A DNA stretch of 64,000 nt, from the NCBI GenBank assembly GCA_015295985.1, contig DVDX01000024.1, forward strand, positions 62,001 through 126,000, in the 5' to 3' direction. Source of the DNA: Synechococcus sp. M44_DOE_062. GTDB lineage: Bacteria; Cyanobacteriota; Cyanobacteriia; Thermostichales; Thermostichaceae. This document shows positions 56,072-63,742 of the stretch, in pieces. The translations under genes were made by a program, and so were the position numbers. Within the stretch, counting starts at the first letter, position 1. Each line of letters begins with the position of its first letter. The notes beneath the pieces were generated by a model, which had not been told where the DNA came from, ran no database searches, and saw only the letters and a program-made list of their open reading frames with translations.

Positions 56072-56653
56072 GTGCTTGCTCTAGAACTTGCTTCTCGTAC
56101 CTCTAAGGACTGGATCGAACAGGCCACCCGGCACATCGATCTGGTCTTGCTAGACCATGCCAACTGCGAGAAAAAAGCAGCGGGCAACGCCCTCAGTTTG
56201 CTGTTTCGCTACCCGGCTAATGGGCGTTTGGTGGAAACCCTCTCGCCGCTGGCGCGGGAGGAGCTACAGCATTTTGAGCGGGTGCATCGCCACCTGCAAC
56301 GGCTGGGGATCCCCATTAAGCCCTTGTCGGCTGCACCCTATGCCGGTCGCCTCAACCAACACCTGCGCCGCTCTGAGCCGGAGCATCTGTTGGATACCCT
56401 GCTGGTGGCAGCCATCATCGAGGCCCGCAGCCACGAACGCTTGGGCCTGCTTGGGATCCATGCGCCTGACCCAGAGTTGCGGCAGTTTTACCTCTGGCTG
56501 GCGGCTGCGGAGGAGCGCCACTGGCAGCTTTATTTGGATTTGGCGTTGGAGCAGTTTCCCGCCGATCAGGTGCAGGAGCGGCTCGATACCCTGCTCCAGG
56601 TGGAAGCCGAGATCTTGTCCACCCTTCACCCCGAACCTCGTGTTCACAGCTAG
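56072..56653 (+). CDS. miaE: tRNA 2-methylthio-N6-isopentenyladenosine hydroxylase
   Basis: Non-haem diiron monooxygenase of the ferritin-like fold, hydroxylating the isopentenyl group of ms2i6A37 in tRNA. The 193 residues contain the diiron Glu/His motifs in REELQHFERVHRHL, IEARSHERLGLL and AAAEERHWQLYLDLA, and the early NCEKKAAGNALSLLFRYP block. The GTG start is 30 bases after folB. A histidine kinase gene starts 34 bases downstream. Confidence 0.92.
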   Translation: MLALELASRTSKDWIEQATRHIDLVLLDHANCEKKAAGNALSLLFRYPANGRLVETLSPLAREELQHFERVHRHLQRLGIPIKPLSAAPYAGRLNQHLRRSEPEHLLDTLLVAAIIEARSHERLGLLGIHAPDPELRQFYLWLAAAEERHWQLYLDLALEQFPADQVQERLDTLLQVEAEILSTLHPEPRVHS

Positions 56654-56687
56654 CCCCACTCCGTTCTTCCCCCGCGGTGCAGCTCCC

Positions 56688-58037
56688 ATGTTCCAAGCGA
56701 CGCGGCAGTGGTTGGCCTTTTGGTATACGGCAGTTACGGCGGTGTTGCTGCTGTTGTTTGCCGGCAGCTTCTATTGGTACGTGCAGTCAACCCTGATCGA
56801 GCGGGTGGACGATACCCTTGGCCATGTGGTGGAAATTGTCGAGCGGTCTTTGGTGGTGGATGAGAGCCTCTTGGATCCGCAGCAGGCCCGCCACAGCTTG
56901 GAGGCCAGCTTTCGGGATGATCCCAGTACCCTAGAGGACGACCACATCGACTTGGAGTGGTTTAGTCCTCAAGGAACGCTCATCTGGTCCACGGTGCCCG
57001 GCGGGATCCCTGCCCCCCTGTTGACCGAGGGATCCCTGCACACTGCCCGCATCGCCCCTGGGTATTGGCTGCGCCAGTTTACCGAGCCGATCATAGCCGG
57101 TGGGAAGCTGCTGGGCTACCTGCGGGTTAGCCATCCCTGGTTTGAGGTGAGCAAGCCAACGCAACAGTTGATCCGGGATCTTTCCCTTTGGGTGGTGGCC
57201 GGCTTGACGAGTGTGGGAGCTATTGGCTGGATGCTCTCCGGCTTGGCCATGCAGCCCATCCGGCAGTCTTACCAGCAGCTCAAGCAATTTACCGCCGATG
57301 CCTCTCACGAGCTGCGCAGCCCCTTGGCCAGCATTCAAACTGCGGTACAGGTGGCTTTGGCAGATTCCCAATTGGATGCTGACACCCGTCAGCGCTGGCA
57401 GATGGTGGAGCGGCTGTGCTTACGGCTGGGTCGCCTGGTGGATGACCTGCTGTTTCTGGCCCGCCACGACAGCGGTATGGCGCCTTTCCAACCCCGTTGC
57501 TCTGCGCTGGATGCTCTGCTGCTGCAGGTGGTGGAAGAGCTGCAGGGCCTGGCCAACCAAAAACAGATCCGCTTGAAGCTGGAGATTGCTGCCCCTGAGA
57601 GCGGGACGGAACCTTCTCCCGCCCAAGTGGATCCCTTCGGTTTTTGGGGAGATGAAGATCAATTGGCCCGCCTGTTTACCAACCTGATTGAAAACGCCCT
57701 TCTCCACACTCCCCCCCAAGGAGAGGTGCAGGTGAGGCTAGAGCAACGGCTGCGCTCTGGATCCCCAGAGCTGGTGGTGCGGGTACAAGATACCGGGCCA
57801 GGGATCCCGCCTCAGGCTCTGCCCCATGTGTTTGATCGCTTTTATCGGGCAGATGCGGCTCGCAGCGGGGATCCCGGTCGCCTCTCAGGGTCGGGTTTGG
57901 GGCTAGCGATTGTTAAAAGCATTGCCCAGCAGCATCAGGGCCAAGTGCAGGTGGAGAGCAAGCTGGGCCAGGGATCCCGCTTTGAGGTGATTTTGCCACA
58001 GCGGCAGTTGGAAATCTGTACCCCAGAGAGGGTCTAA
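56688..58037 (+). CDS. Sensor histidine kinase
   Basis: A 449-residue membrane sensor kinase. Membrane helices lie at about 12-32 and 163-183 and flank a periplasmic sensor region of about 130 residues; then come a short HAMP-like linker and the kinase core: H-box FTADASHELRSPLASI, N-box LFTNLIENALLHTPP, G1 VQDTGPGIPPQAL, F-box DRFYRADAAR and G2 GSGLGLAIVKSIAQQH. It resembles the RppB/NrsS type of cyanobacterial kinase. The long upstream frame is shared with miaE and was rejected. No response-regulator gene adjoins it, so it is an orphan here. Confidence 0.88.
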   Translation: MFQATRQWLAFWYTAVTAVLLLLFAGSFYWYVQSTLIERVDDTLGHVVEIVERSLVVDESLLDPQQARHSLEASFRDDPSTLEDDHIDLEWFSPQGTLIWSTVPGGIPAPLLTEGSLHTARIAPGYWLRQFTEPIIAGGKLLGYLRVSHPWFEVSKPTQQLIRDLSLWVVAGLTSVGAIGWMLSGLAMQPIRQSYQQLKQFTADASHELRSPLASIQTAVQVALADSQLDADTRQRWQMVERLCLRLGRLVDDLLFLARHDSGMAPFQPRCSALDALLLQVVEELQGLANQKQIRLKLEIAAPESGTEPSPAQVDPFGFWGDEDQLARLFTNLIENALLHTPPQGEVQVRLEQRLRSGSPELVVRVQDTGPGIPPQALPHVFDRFYRADAARSGDPGRLSGSGLGLAIVKSIAQQHQGQVQVESKLGQGSRFEVILPQRQLEICTPERV

Positions 58038-58345
58038 AAGTGCTCTGGAAAACAGACAGTCCTCGGTTAATGTGCTAGTTTTAAGCCAAAGCTTGACTGA
58101 GTTTTATTCAGAACCTTACTAGAACCTGATTAGCCCAGTTGAACTGGATTTTTGGGTGTTAAAGATCTTTCCTTTCCAGATTTAAGAATTTCTCTTTTTC
58201 CTGGATAAAACGGCAGAGATGGGATCGGATCCCAGGCTCTTGCTTTTCTCAGCCGGCTGCTGAGCTGTTGATTGGGTGATGAGTGAGTGCAGTCCGCCCG
58301 CGCAGCCCCACACTTTCCCATTGCATCCTTTGCCAGGAAAACGTT
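58038..58345. other. Gap with AT-rich promoter-like sequence
   Basis: About 310 bases between the histidine kinase and the CBM20-fusion gene. The middle (58070-58210) is AT-rich and should hold the promoter of the downstream gene. The left end overlaps no gene. A frame on the minus strand across it has no protein character. Confidence 0.3.
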
Positions 58346-60646
58346 ATGTACCGCTTCCAGGTTCGCGCCACCACCCAGCCGGGCGAGCAAATTGCCCTGG
58401 TGGGATCCAGCACAAAATTGGGCTCCTGGGATCCCTGCCGATGCATCTGGCTGCAAACGGATCCCGCTCATTATCCGCTGTGGTGGGTGGAATTGCCGTT
58501 GAGCCCAGCAGATGGCATACCCGGCCCGCTATTGCCCCATAGCGGGTGTTCAAAAGAAACTCCTCGAGTGGAGTACCGGTATCTGCGGGTTCAAGCCGGT
58601 GGGGAAGTGATCTGGGAATCTGCCGATGTCAATCGCTGGGTGCCTCTTGAACCGGAACCTTTACCGGCAGTTTTGATTGTCGAGGATGGGGAGTTTGGCC
58701 GGATCCCTGCCTATCCTTACGGCTATTTTGCCGATCCCATTCCTGAGGTCGAACCTGAAAATTCGCAAGGGCTAAAAGTCGTTATTTTGGGCAGTTCTGT
58801 TGCCCTGGGGTGCAGCGCCTGGCTGTTGCGAGGTTGGGCTTGGCTGTTGCAGAAAGCTCTGCAAGAACGCTATGGCCATCAAGTGCGAAATCTCTCTGAA
58901 CTGGGGGCCAATGTCAGCCAAACTCTATCGCGCTTTGAGCAGGTGGTGATCCCTGAACGTCCTGATGTTGTTATTGTTGCCTTATCTTTGGGAAATGAAG
59001 GGTTGGCGTCCGCCTTGCCCCAGCATCGCCGCGCCCTGCAGAGGCGGTTTGAAAACGGCCTGCAACGGCTGATTCAGCGAATTCAAGACATTGGGGCTTT
59101 GCCAGTTCTGGGAGGGGTTTATCCCCATGCAAACTACGGCCCGGAACAGCATCTTCTTTTGCAAGGAACTCAGCAAAGAATGCTCGGTTGGGGATGCCCT
59201 GTGTTCAATTGGCTGCCTCATTTGGACGATGGACAGGGCCGCTGGAAACCAGACCTTGCTTTTGACCCAGCTCACCCCAATTCCAAGGGTCATCAGGTCA
59301 TGTTTGAGGCCATCGATCTTTCGCTTTTGGATCCCGACCAAGTTAAGTTGGCTCGAGAAAAGCTCACTCAACCCATTGGGGAACGGGTCATTTTTGCAGA
59401 TGAGCACGGTTTTTGGGTAGCTGTGGAAACAGGCAAAAACCAATTTCGCATTGTGAATATCACTCCTTATCCTTATGCCATCACGCCCACTTGGCAATCT
59501 TTGCAAACCGCTTTTCAAAAAGCATGTCTACAGCCGGGTCTGTATGTTGGCAGAAGTGATGAAAGGACAGGAGATGTAACCTTATATCCCCTTTCCATAC
59601 AAGAAGATGGTTCGGTGCAAACCCCCCTCTCCATTCCTGCAGATGCCGATCTGGTCTTCTCCCCAATAGCCCAGTTCTTTTCCTCAGAATCAGTAGAAAC
59701 GATCTTTGAGGATGGATCGTTGATCCTTCTCAAGCTCAGTGGCTCCTCAGAAGGCTCTTCTGATCCCATGCCTCGCCTGTGCGTGATCAACCAGAGCAAT
59801 CACGAGTACAACATCCACCCCATGTGGAAGGAAGTGCGGGCCGCTCTCAAAGCCATGCCGGTGGGTGTTTACGAAGATCCGAGCCACCGCGAAGCTCTCT
59901 TCCGAACCCTGATGATTGGGGAAGGCGGCCTCGAAAGTCGGGTAAAGGCTGCTCCTGGGTCGGTCATGCTGCTGGAATACGTCTGCAAATTGTCGGATGT
60001 TCATCGCGTTGCCATTGTACCGTTAGGGGATCGCTGCGCGGTGCGAATGCTGCTTTACAAGTTGGAATATGACGGGCCTGCCTTTCCTTTTGATTTGACG
60101 CGCACCAGCAATTTGGCCGATGTGGCCGATATGATCCACAACGAGTTTCAAGGCATGTGGGATCCGCAATATTTGCACTACAGCCCTGAAGATAGGCGAA
60201 TTTATCACAGCAAGTGGACGGGCCTCTCCTTTGGCCATGAAGTGGAAGAAGGGGAAGATCCACTTCAGAATATGGATCCCATCTACGAGCGAATGCGAAC
60301 TCGCTACACTGCTCGCGCCAAGCGCTTTATGCATGTTTTGGAAAAAGCCGATAAAGTCTTGTTTGTGCGCACAGGAGGTTGCCGGCGAGAGGCCGTTGTT
60401 GACTTGATGGATAAGCTGGCGGCTAAGCGTAGGGGCAAGCCTTTTCTGTTGCTGATTATTTCCCTTCAGTCTTCTGATGAGTTTGCCGGGATCCCCAATG
60501 TTATTCATTATGAGATGGAGTTGAATCCCGACCGCATGTGCGCAGATCCTGAGCATTGGAAGTACTGCACAGGTCTGATGAGGGATATTCTCCATTCTTT
60601 GGGGGTCTCTACCCGAAATCTCTTTTGGTGCCCCCCACAACTGTAG
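58346..60646 (+). CDS. CBM20 - SGNH hydrolase - DUF1796 fusion protein
   Basis: A 766-residue protein with no signal peptide. Domain order: starch-binding-like CBM20 (about 1-110, ATTQPGEQIALVGSSTKLGS, NRWVPLEPE); SGNH hydrolase (about 140-330) with LKVVILGSSVALG, SLGNEGL and the Asp-x-x-His of FDPAHPNSKGHQ; two similar 85-residue units (from about 366, NITPYPYAITPTW, and about 477, NQSNHEYNIHPMW); and from about 555 a DUF1796 putative papain-like domain (VPLGDRCAVRMLL, FPFDLTRTSNL). The first SGNH block reads GSS instead of GDS. The start ATG follows AGGAAA. Likely role: cytoplasmic polysaccharide-associated hydrolase, unproven. Confidence 0.75.
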   Translation: MYRFQVRATTQPGEQIALVGSSTKLGSWDPCRCIWLQTDPAHYPLWWVELPLSPADGIPGPLLPHSGCSKETPRVEYRYLRVQAGGEVIWESADVNRWVPLEPEPLPAVLIVEDGEFGRIPAYPYGYFADPIPEVEPENSQGLKVVILGSSVALGCSAWLLRGWAWLLQKALQERYGHQVRNLSELGANVSQTLSRFEQVVIPERPDVVIVALSLGNEGLASALPQHRRALQRRFENGLQRLIQRIQDIGALPVLGGVYPHANYGPEQHLLLQGTQQRMLGWGCPVFNWLPHLDDGQGRWKPDLAFDPAHPNSKGHQVMFEAIDLSLLDPDQVKLAREKLTQPIGERVIFADEHGFWVAVETGKNQFRIVNITPYPYAITPTWQSLQTAFQKACLQPGLYVGRSDERTGDVTLYPLSIQEDGSVQTPLSIPADADLVFSPIAQFFSSESVETIFEDGSLILLKLSGSSEGSSDPMPRLCVINQSNHEYNIHPMWKEVRAALKAMPVGVYEDPSHREALFRTLMIGEGGLESRVKAAPGSVMLLEYVCKLSDVHRVAIVPLGDRCAVRMLLYKLEYDGPAFPFDLTRTSNLADVADMIHNEFQGMWDPQYLHYSPEDRRIYHSKWTGLSFGHEVEEGEDPLQNMDPIYERMRTRYTARAKRFMHVLEKADKVLFVRTGGCRREAVVDLMDKLAAKRRGKPFLLLIISLQSSDEFAGIPNVIHYEMELNPDRMCADPEHWKYCTGLMRDILHSLGVSTRNLFWCPPQL

Positions 60647-60746
60647 GTGTTCTAAGTAAGTTTAAGAGATTGTCCCTCACACCCAATCCTCTTTCCAAAA
60701 TTAGGAGAGAGGATCTTGATCTCTGTAAGCTGTTTCACTGTATTGG

Positions 60747-60863
60747 CATTTCGATTCAAACTAAAACGCTGCACCCACACCGAAAACGTTGGTCGCGTCT
60801 TCGCGTCGTCGCGTCCTCGCGTCAGCGTTGCGGTTCCCGTCAGGGTGCCGTAGGCATAGCAAT
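60747..60863 (+). repeat. Dispersed repeat, copy B
   Basis: Plus-strand copy matching 36329-36428 in reverse. It carries extra cgcgtc micro-repeats (about 60795-60824). From about 60824 to 60910 the unit GCGTTGCGGTTCCC...CCGTAGGCATAGCAATA is repeated about two and a half times in tandem. Confidence 0.85.
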
Positions 60864-60990
60864 AGCGTTGCGGTTCCCCTGCCGTAGGCATGGCAATAGC
60901 GTTGCGGAGCAATAATACGTGGGGTCAGAAGGCTTTTCCTCAATAGTCCAGACCTCTTACCCCAACGTGAAATGACGACAATTTGAAAGA

Positions 60991-61086
60991 ATGACTGCTG
61001 CTGTAGCGATCAAACCAAATCGACAATCATGGGCAACCGATGAGCCAAAGCAAAAGTGGGAAGAACTCCAAAGTGTTCAATTCTAG
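60991..61086 (+). CDS. Possible very small gene (31 aa)
   Basis: A short frame starts at ATG 60991 (preceded by GAAAGA) and reads MTAAVAIKPNRQSWATDEP then KQKWEELQSVQF to a TAG at 61084. It is polar and has no membrane segment, and lies just upstream of tRNA-Thr, which is read the other way. It could be a chance frame or the remaining start of a larger lost gene. Confidence 0.25.
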   Translation: MTAAVAIKPNRQSWATDEPKQKWEELQSVQF

Positions 61087-61088
61087 AA

Positions 61089-61161
61089 AGCTGATGATCG
61101 GACTCGAACCGACGACCTGCTCATTACGAGTGAGCTGCTCTACCAACTGAGCTACATCAGC
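61089..61161 (-). tRNA. tRNA-Thr (CGT)
   Basis: A cloverleaf is seen on the minus strand. The acceptor is GCTGATG/CATCAGC, the D-arm is GCTC-AGTTGGTA-GAGC, the anticodon stem is GCTCA/TGAGC with loop CTCGTAA (anticodon CGT, reading ACG Thr), and the T-arm contains GTTCGAGTC. The discriminator is T; CCA is not encoded. Confidence 0.94.
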
Positions 61162-61227
61162 AGCGCTTTTAACTGAGGATCTAATGGGAGAACCCGTAGG
61201 CCCACCACTGGGCCTATCAATTCTAAC

Positions 61228-62838
61228 TCATCCTTGCCTCACTCGGGATCCCCAGCGCCATAGCCCCAAAGACAGCCCCAATGTTAGCCACGCCAGCCAA
61301 TCCCCCGTGCAATTGTAGAAAGTTGTCTCAGAACGCCGCTTCACTTCTCCCGTGATCACCCCCCGCTGAAAGATGGGGCCGACCTGCTGGAGCCGACCTG
61401 AGGGATCCACCACCAAATTGCCGCCTGTGTTGTTGACAAACACCACACTACGCCGATTTTCCACAGCCCGGAAAACCGAAAGTTTGCCATGCAGCATCGG
61501 CCAGTGGCTATTGCCAAACCAGCTATCATCCGAGATCACAATCAAAGACTCGGCGCCGCGACGGGTTAAAGTTCGGCTGGGCGCAGGCAACACGCTCTCC
61601 AGACAGATCATCACCCCCAAAGGCCCGAAAAGCTCCCCTCCGTCCAAAGGTCGATAGCCATCCGGCGAGGGCACATAGCGCCCCGACTCGAAATAGGGAA
61701 AGATCCACTGCTTGCCAAACCAATCCAGTAAGTTGCCCTGGGCGTCAAACAGCAGGGCTGTATTAAAAAATCGCTGCTGCTCTTCCGGCAAATGGGCTGT
61801 GCGGGGATCCGGCTCTGTTGCCCCTGTAATCAAAGCCCCTTCTGCTGGCAGAATTGCTTGCATCGGCTCCATCACGTAGGGTTCCAGGCCGGTGTTCAGC
61901 AGTCGTGCCCGCAGCGCCCCCTCCGGCCAAACCACCAACTGTGCCCCGGCAGCCACCCCCTGGGCAGAAAGCTGATGCAGCTCCCGGTAGCGCTCCAAGC
62001 GGTAGTCCCAACTGCGATCCGCTTCCAACCAAGCCACCTGCTGCACTGCCCCCACCCGAAAGCTGGGATCCCTGTTTTCAACGACCAAGGCATCGAAGTA
62101 GGCCAGGCGCACGTTTCCATAAGCCAAGACCAGCCCCGTCAACCCTAGGCCGCAGGCGAGCGTACTCCAGAAATCCCTATTCCTGAGCATCTCACCCAAA
62201 AGGTTTCCCAAGGATCCCCCAGCCGCCTGCCACCGGCTAGAAATCTGCCTGCTCACCTGCCAAAGAACCCCATTGACGAACACGGCAAAAAAGGTAACTC
62301 CCCAGATCCCTGTAACATCAGCTACTTGGATCCCGAGGGGCCAGTCGAACAACAGGGATCCCCAGTGGAAAGGGATGGGCCACCAGAGCAAGCCCAACAA
62401 CCCATCCAAGCCTGTCCAGACTGTGGCCAAACCCAGTGGACGCGCCCAAGCCGGCAGGGGGCGACTCAGCTCCAAGCTCAGGAGCGTAGCGGTGGTGAAA
62501 AAGAGAGGAATCAGGGGAGCCACCACCACACCCCCCAGGATTTCCCAGGCGCTCAACACCTTAACTGAGAAGGGATCCACCCAGAAGGCGTATAGGCACA
62601 CCCAAAACCAGAGGCCATAGGCCAAACGCCACCGCGCCCGCCCTTGCCGTTGTTCGCACAGGTCAAACAGTGGGGCTAGGCCCAGCAGCGCTCCCGGAAA
62701 CCAGTGCAACCAGCGGTTAGGGGATCCCAAACAGAGCAGCAGGATGGTCAGAGCCATCAGCCAGCGGGATCCCTTGCCTGGGTTTCTCTTGTGGGGCAGA
62801 TCCTGCTGTTGAGTTGAAGATTTCAGTTCCAGCTTCAT
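61228..62838 (-). CDS. lnt: Apolipoprotein N-acyltransferase
   Basis: Adds the third acyl chain to the N-terminal Cys of lipoproteins in the inner membrane. From the ATG at 62838 the 536 residues give a basic start, about seven membrane helices (40-230) and a periplasmic nitrilase-like domain with the catalytic Glu in VVWPEGALRARLL, Lys in WFGKQWIFPYFESG and Cys in GVMICLESVLPAPS. The frame extends 13 codons further to a GTG inside the adjacent mobile-element end, so element insertion has probably replaced the native upstream region. The window holds two clear lipoprotein clients. Confidence 0.92.
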   Translation of the reverse strand: MKLELKSSTQQQDLPHKRNPGKGSRWLMALTILLLCLGSPNRWLHWFPGALLGLAPLFDLCEQRQGRARWRLAYGLWFWVCLYAFWVDPFSVKVLSAWEILGGVVVAPLIPLFFTTATLLSLELSRPLPAWARPLGLATVWTGLDGLLGLLWWPIPFHWGSLLFDWPLGIQVADVTGIWGVTFFAVFVNGVLWQVSRQISSRWQAAGGSLGNLLGEMLRNRDFWSTLACGLGLTGLVLAYGNVRLAYFDALVVENRDPSFRVGAVQQVAWLEADRSWDYRLERYRELHQLSAQGVAAGAQLVVWPEGALRARLLNTGLEPYVMEPMQAILPAEGALITGATEPDPRTAHLPEEQQRFFNTALLFDAQGNLLDWFGKQWIFPYFESGRYVPSPDGYRPLDGGELFGPLGVMICLESVLPAPSRTLTRRGAESLIVISDDSWFGNSHWPMLHGKLSVFRAVENRRSVVFVNNTGGNLVVDPSGRLQQVGPIFQRGVITGEVKRRSETTFYNCTGDWLAWLTLGLSLGLWRWGSRVRQG

Positions 62839-62869
62839 CACCTCAATAAAAAATTTAGCCTCTTTGGGA

Positions 62870-63085
62870 AACCCCACGGGGATTGAACACGCCCCTGCCG
62901 ACGGCTCCTCTCCAGAGTAGCGCTCTGGCAGCAGCCGGGAACATCTCCTGGAGTACAGGACTCCTACTGCGTAAACTACCCGACACCGACCGCTAAAGCG
63001 GTACGGTGCGGGCTTTTAGTAGCCCTGAGCTTGTAATGCTCTGCAAGAGAGCAAAACAAGCCCGTTCGCGAAGCGAGCCGTAGGC
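62870..63085 (-). ncRNA. Putative omega-RNA / right end of an IS200/IS605-type element
   Basis: Downstream of the tnpB remnant the minus strand holds a chain of hairpins: GCTTGT..GCTCT/AGAGC..ACAAGC (about 63025-63065), CACCG-t-ACCGC/GCGGT-CGGTG (about 62980-63010), GGAGT/ACTCC, CCAGAG-cgcta-CTCTGG (about 62915-62935), and the end GCAGGGGCGTGTTCAATCCC closing near 62870. In active TnpB systems such an end is transcribed as the guide RNA scaffold and the guide lies just past the element boundary, here the sequence directly before lnt. That role is inferred from the family. Confidence 0.45.
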
Positions 63086-63569
63086 TTAACCTCTAGGCTG
63101 GTTTACAGCAGCCCCAAGTATGGCGCTCCGCGCCGCTGCGCGAATGGCAATCATATTGGCCCCATTCAAATCCGCATCTCCTTCCCATCCACAGTGCCCA
63201 CACGTAAACTTCTTCCCACTGCGGCAGGACTGTTCAGGGTCAGGATGAATGTGCAGACACTTGTGGCAAGTTTGACTACTGTATCTGGGATTCACCAGCA
63301 CCACTCTCACTCCTGCTTGCGCGGCCTTGTAGCTAATGAAGCTACGAAGCTGGTAAAACGCCCAACGGTTAGCCCGCCTACGCTCTGTTGTAGAGCGAGG
63401 TGCTTGATTGATGCGTTCCCGTATCCCTGTCAAGTCCTCTAAAGCAATGACACTGTGCGTGGCCTTTGCCCTGGAGACGATGGTCTTAGAGATGCGGTGG
63501 TTCACCCACGTTGTTGCTACGCAACGCTGCCGCGACGAGCTTGCAAGAAACGGTCAGGACTTGGGTCAT
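63086..63569 (-). pseudogene. tnpB: Internally deleted TnpB (RNA-guided nuclease family) gene
   Basis: The start survives at 63569 as MTQVLTVSCKL, a typical TnpB N-terminus, but after about 12 codons the sequence jumps to the C-terminal third in another frame (NHRISKTIVSRAKATHSV from 63505). That part still has the RuvC Glu in ALEDLTGIRER, the Cys4 zinc finger (CHKCLHIHP, CGHCGWEGD) and the last RuvC Asp in DADLNGANMI. Around 250 codons, with the first RuvC Asp, are gone, so it cannot be an active nuclease. About nine codons (IRAAARSAI) come from a palindromic repeat inserted in frame at 63122-63148. Confidence 0.75.
63122..63148. repeat. Small palindromic repeat inside tnpB remnant
   Basis: GGCGCTCCGCGCC followed by GCTGCGCGAATGGC forms a GC-rich palindromic insertion. 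A related hairpin GTTCGCGAAGCGAGC lies at 63064-63078. Both disturb an otherwise typical TnpB end (GANMIA...LGAAVNQPRG). Confidence 0.6.
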
Positions 63570-63742
63570 AGCTCTATGATACTTCAACAGGGCGCATTCC
63601 TGCCGACCCTGACCCTACGGGTACAGTGCGGGGCTCCTGCGCTGCTAAGCTGAATCTAAAGCTGTGTTAACATTTTGCATAATTTCAGGGGGCTGGCACC
63701 TTCCGGCTTGGGTTAGGGATCCCGTCAGCGGTGCGTAGCACT

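Larger units (their letters stand above)
62870..63660 (-). mobile_element. Degenerate IS200/IS605-type element with internally deleted tnpB
   Basis: The structured right end near 62870 and a left part ending roughly at 63650 (boundary not defined) enclose a broken tnpB. No tnpA is present. Small palindromic repeats (63061-63080, GTTCGCGAAGCGAGC; 63122-63148) have inserted within it. The element sits directly between the HNH gene at the right edge and lnt. Confidence 0.65.

Noticed and set aside
56157-56687. N-terminal extension of the histidine kinase frame
   Set aside because: It is the out-of-frame shadow of miaE; the membrane segment and kinase start at 56688.
60747-60910. CRISPR array
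   Set aside because: The tandem units are adjacent with no unique spacers of constant length and no cas genes nearby.
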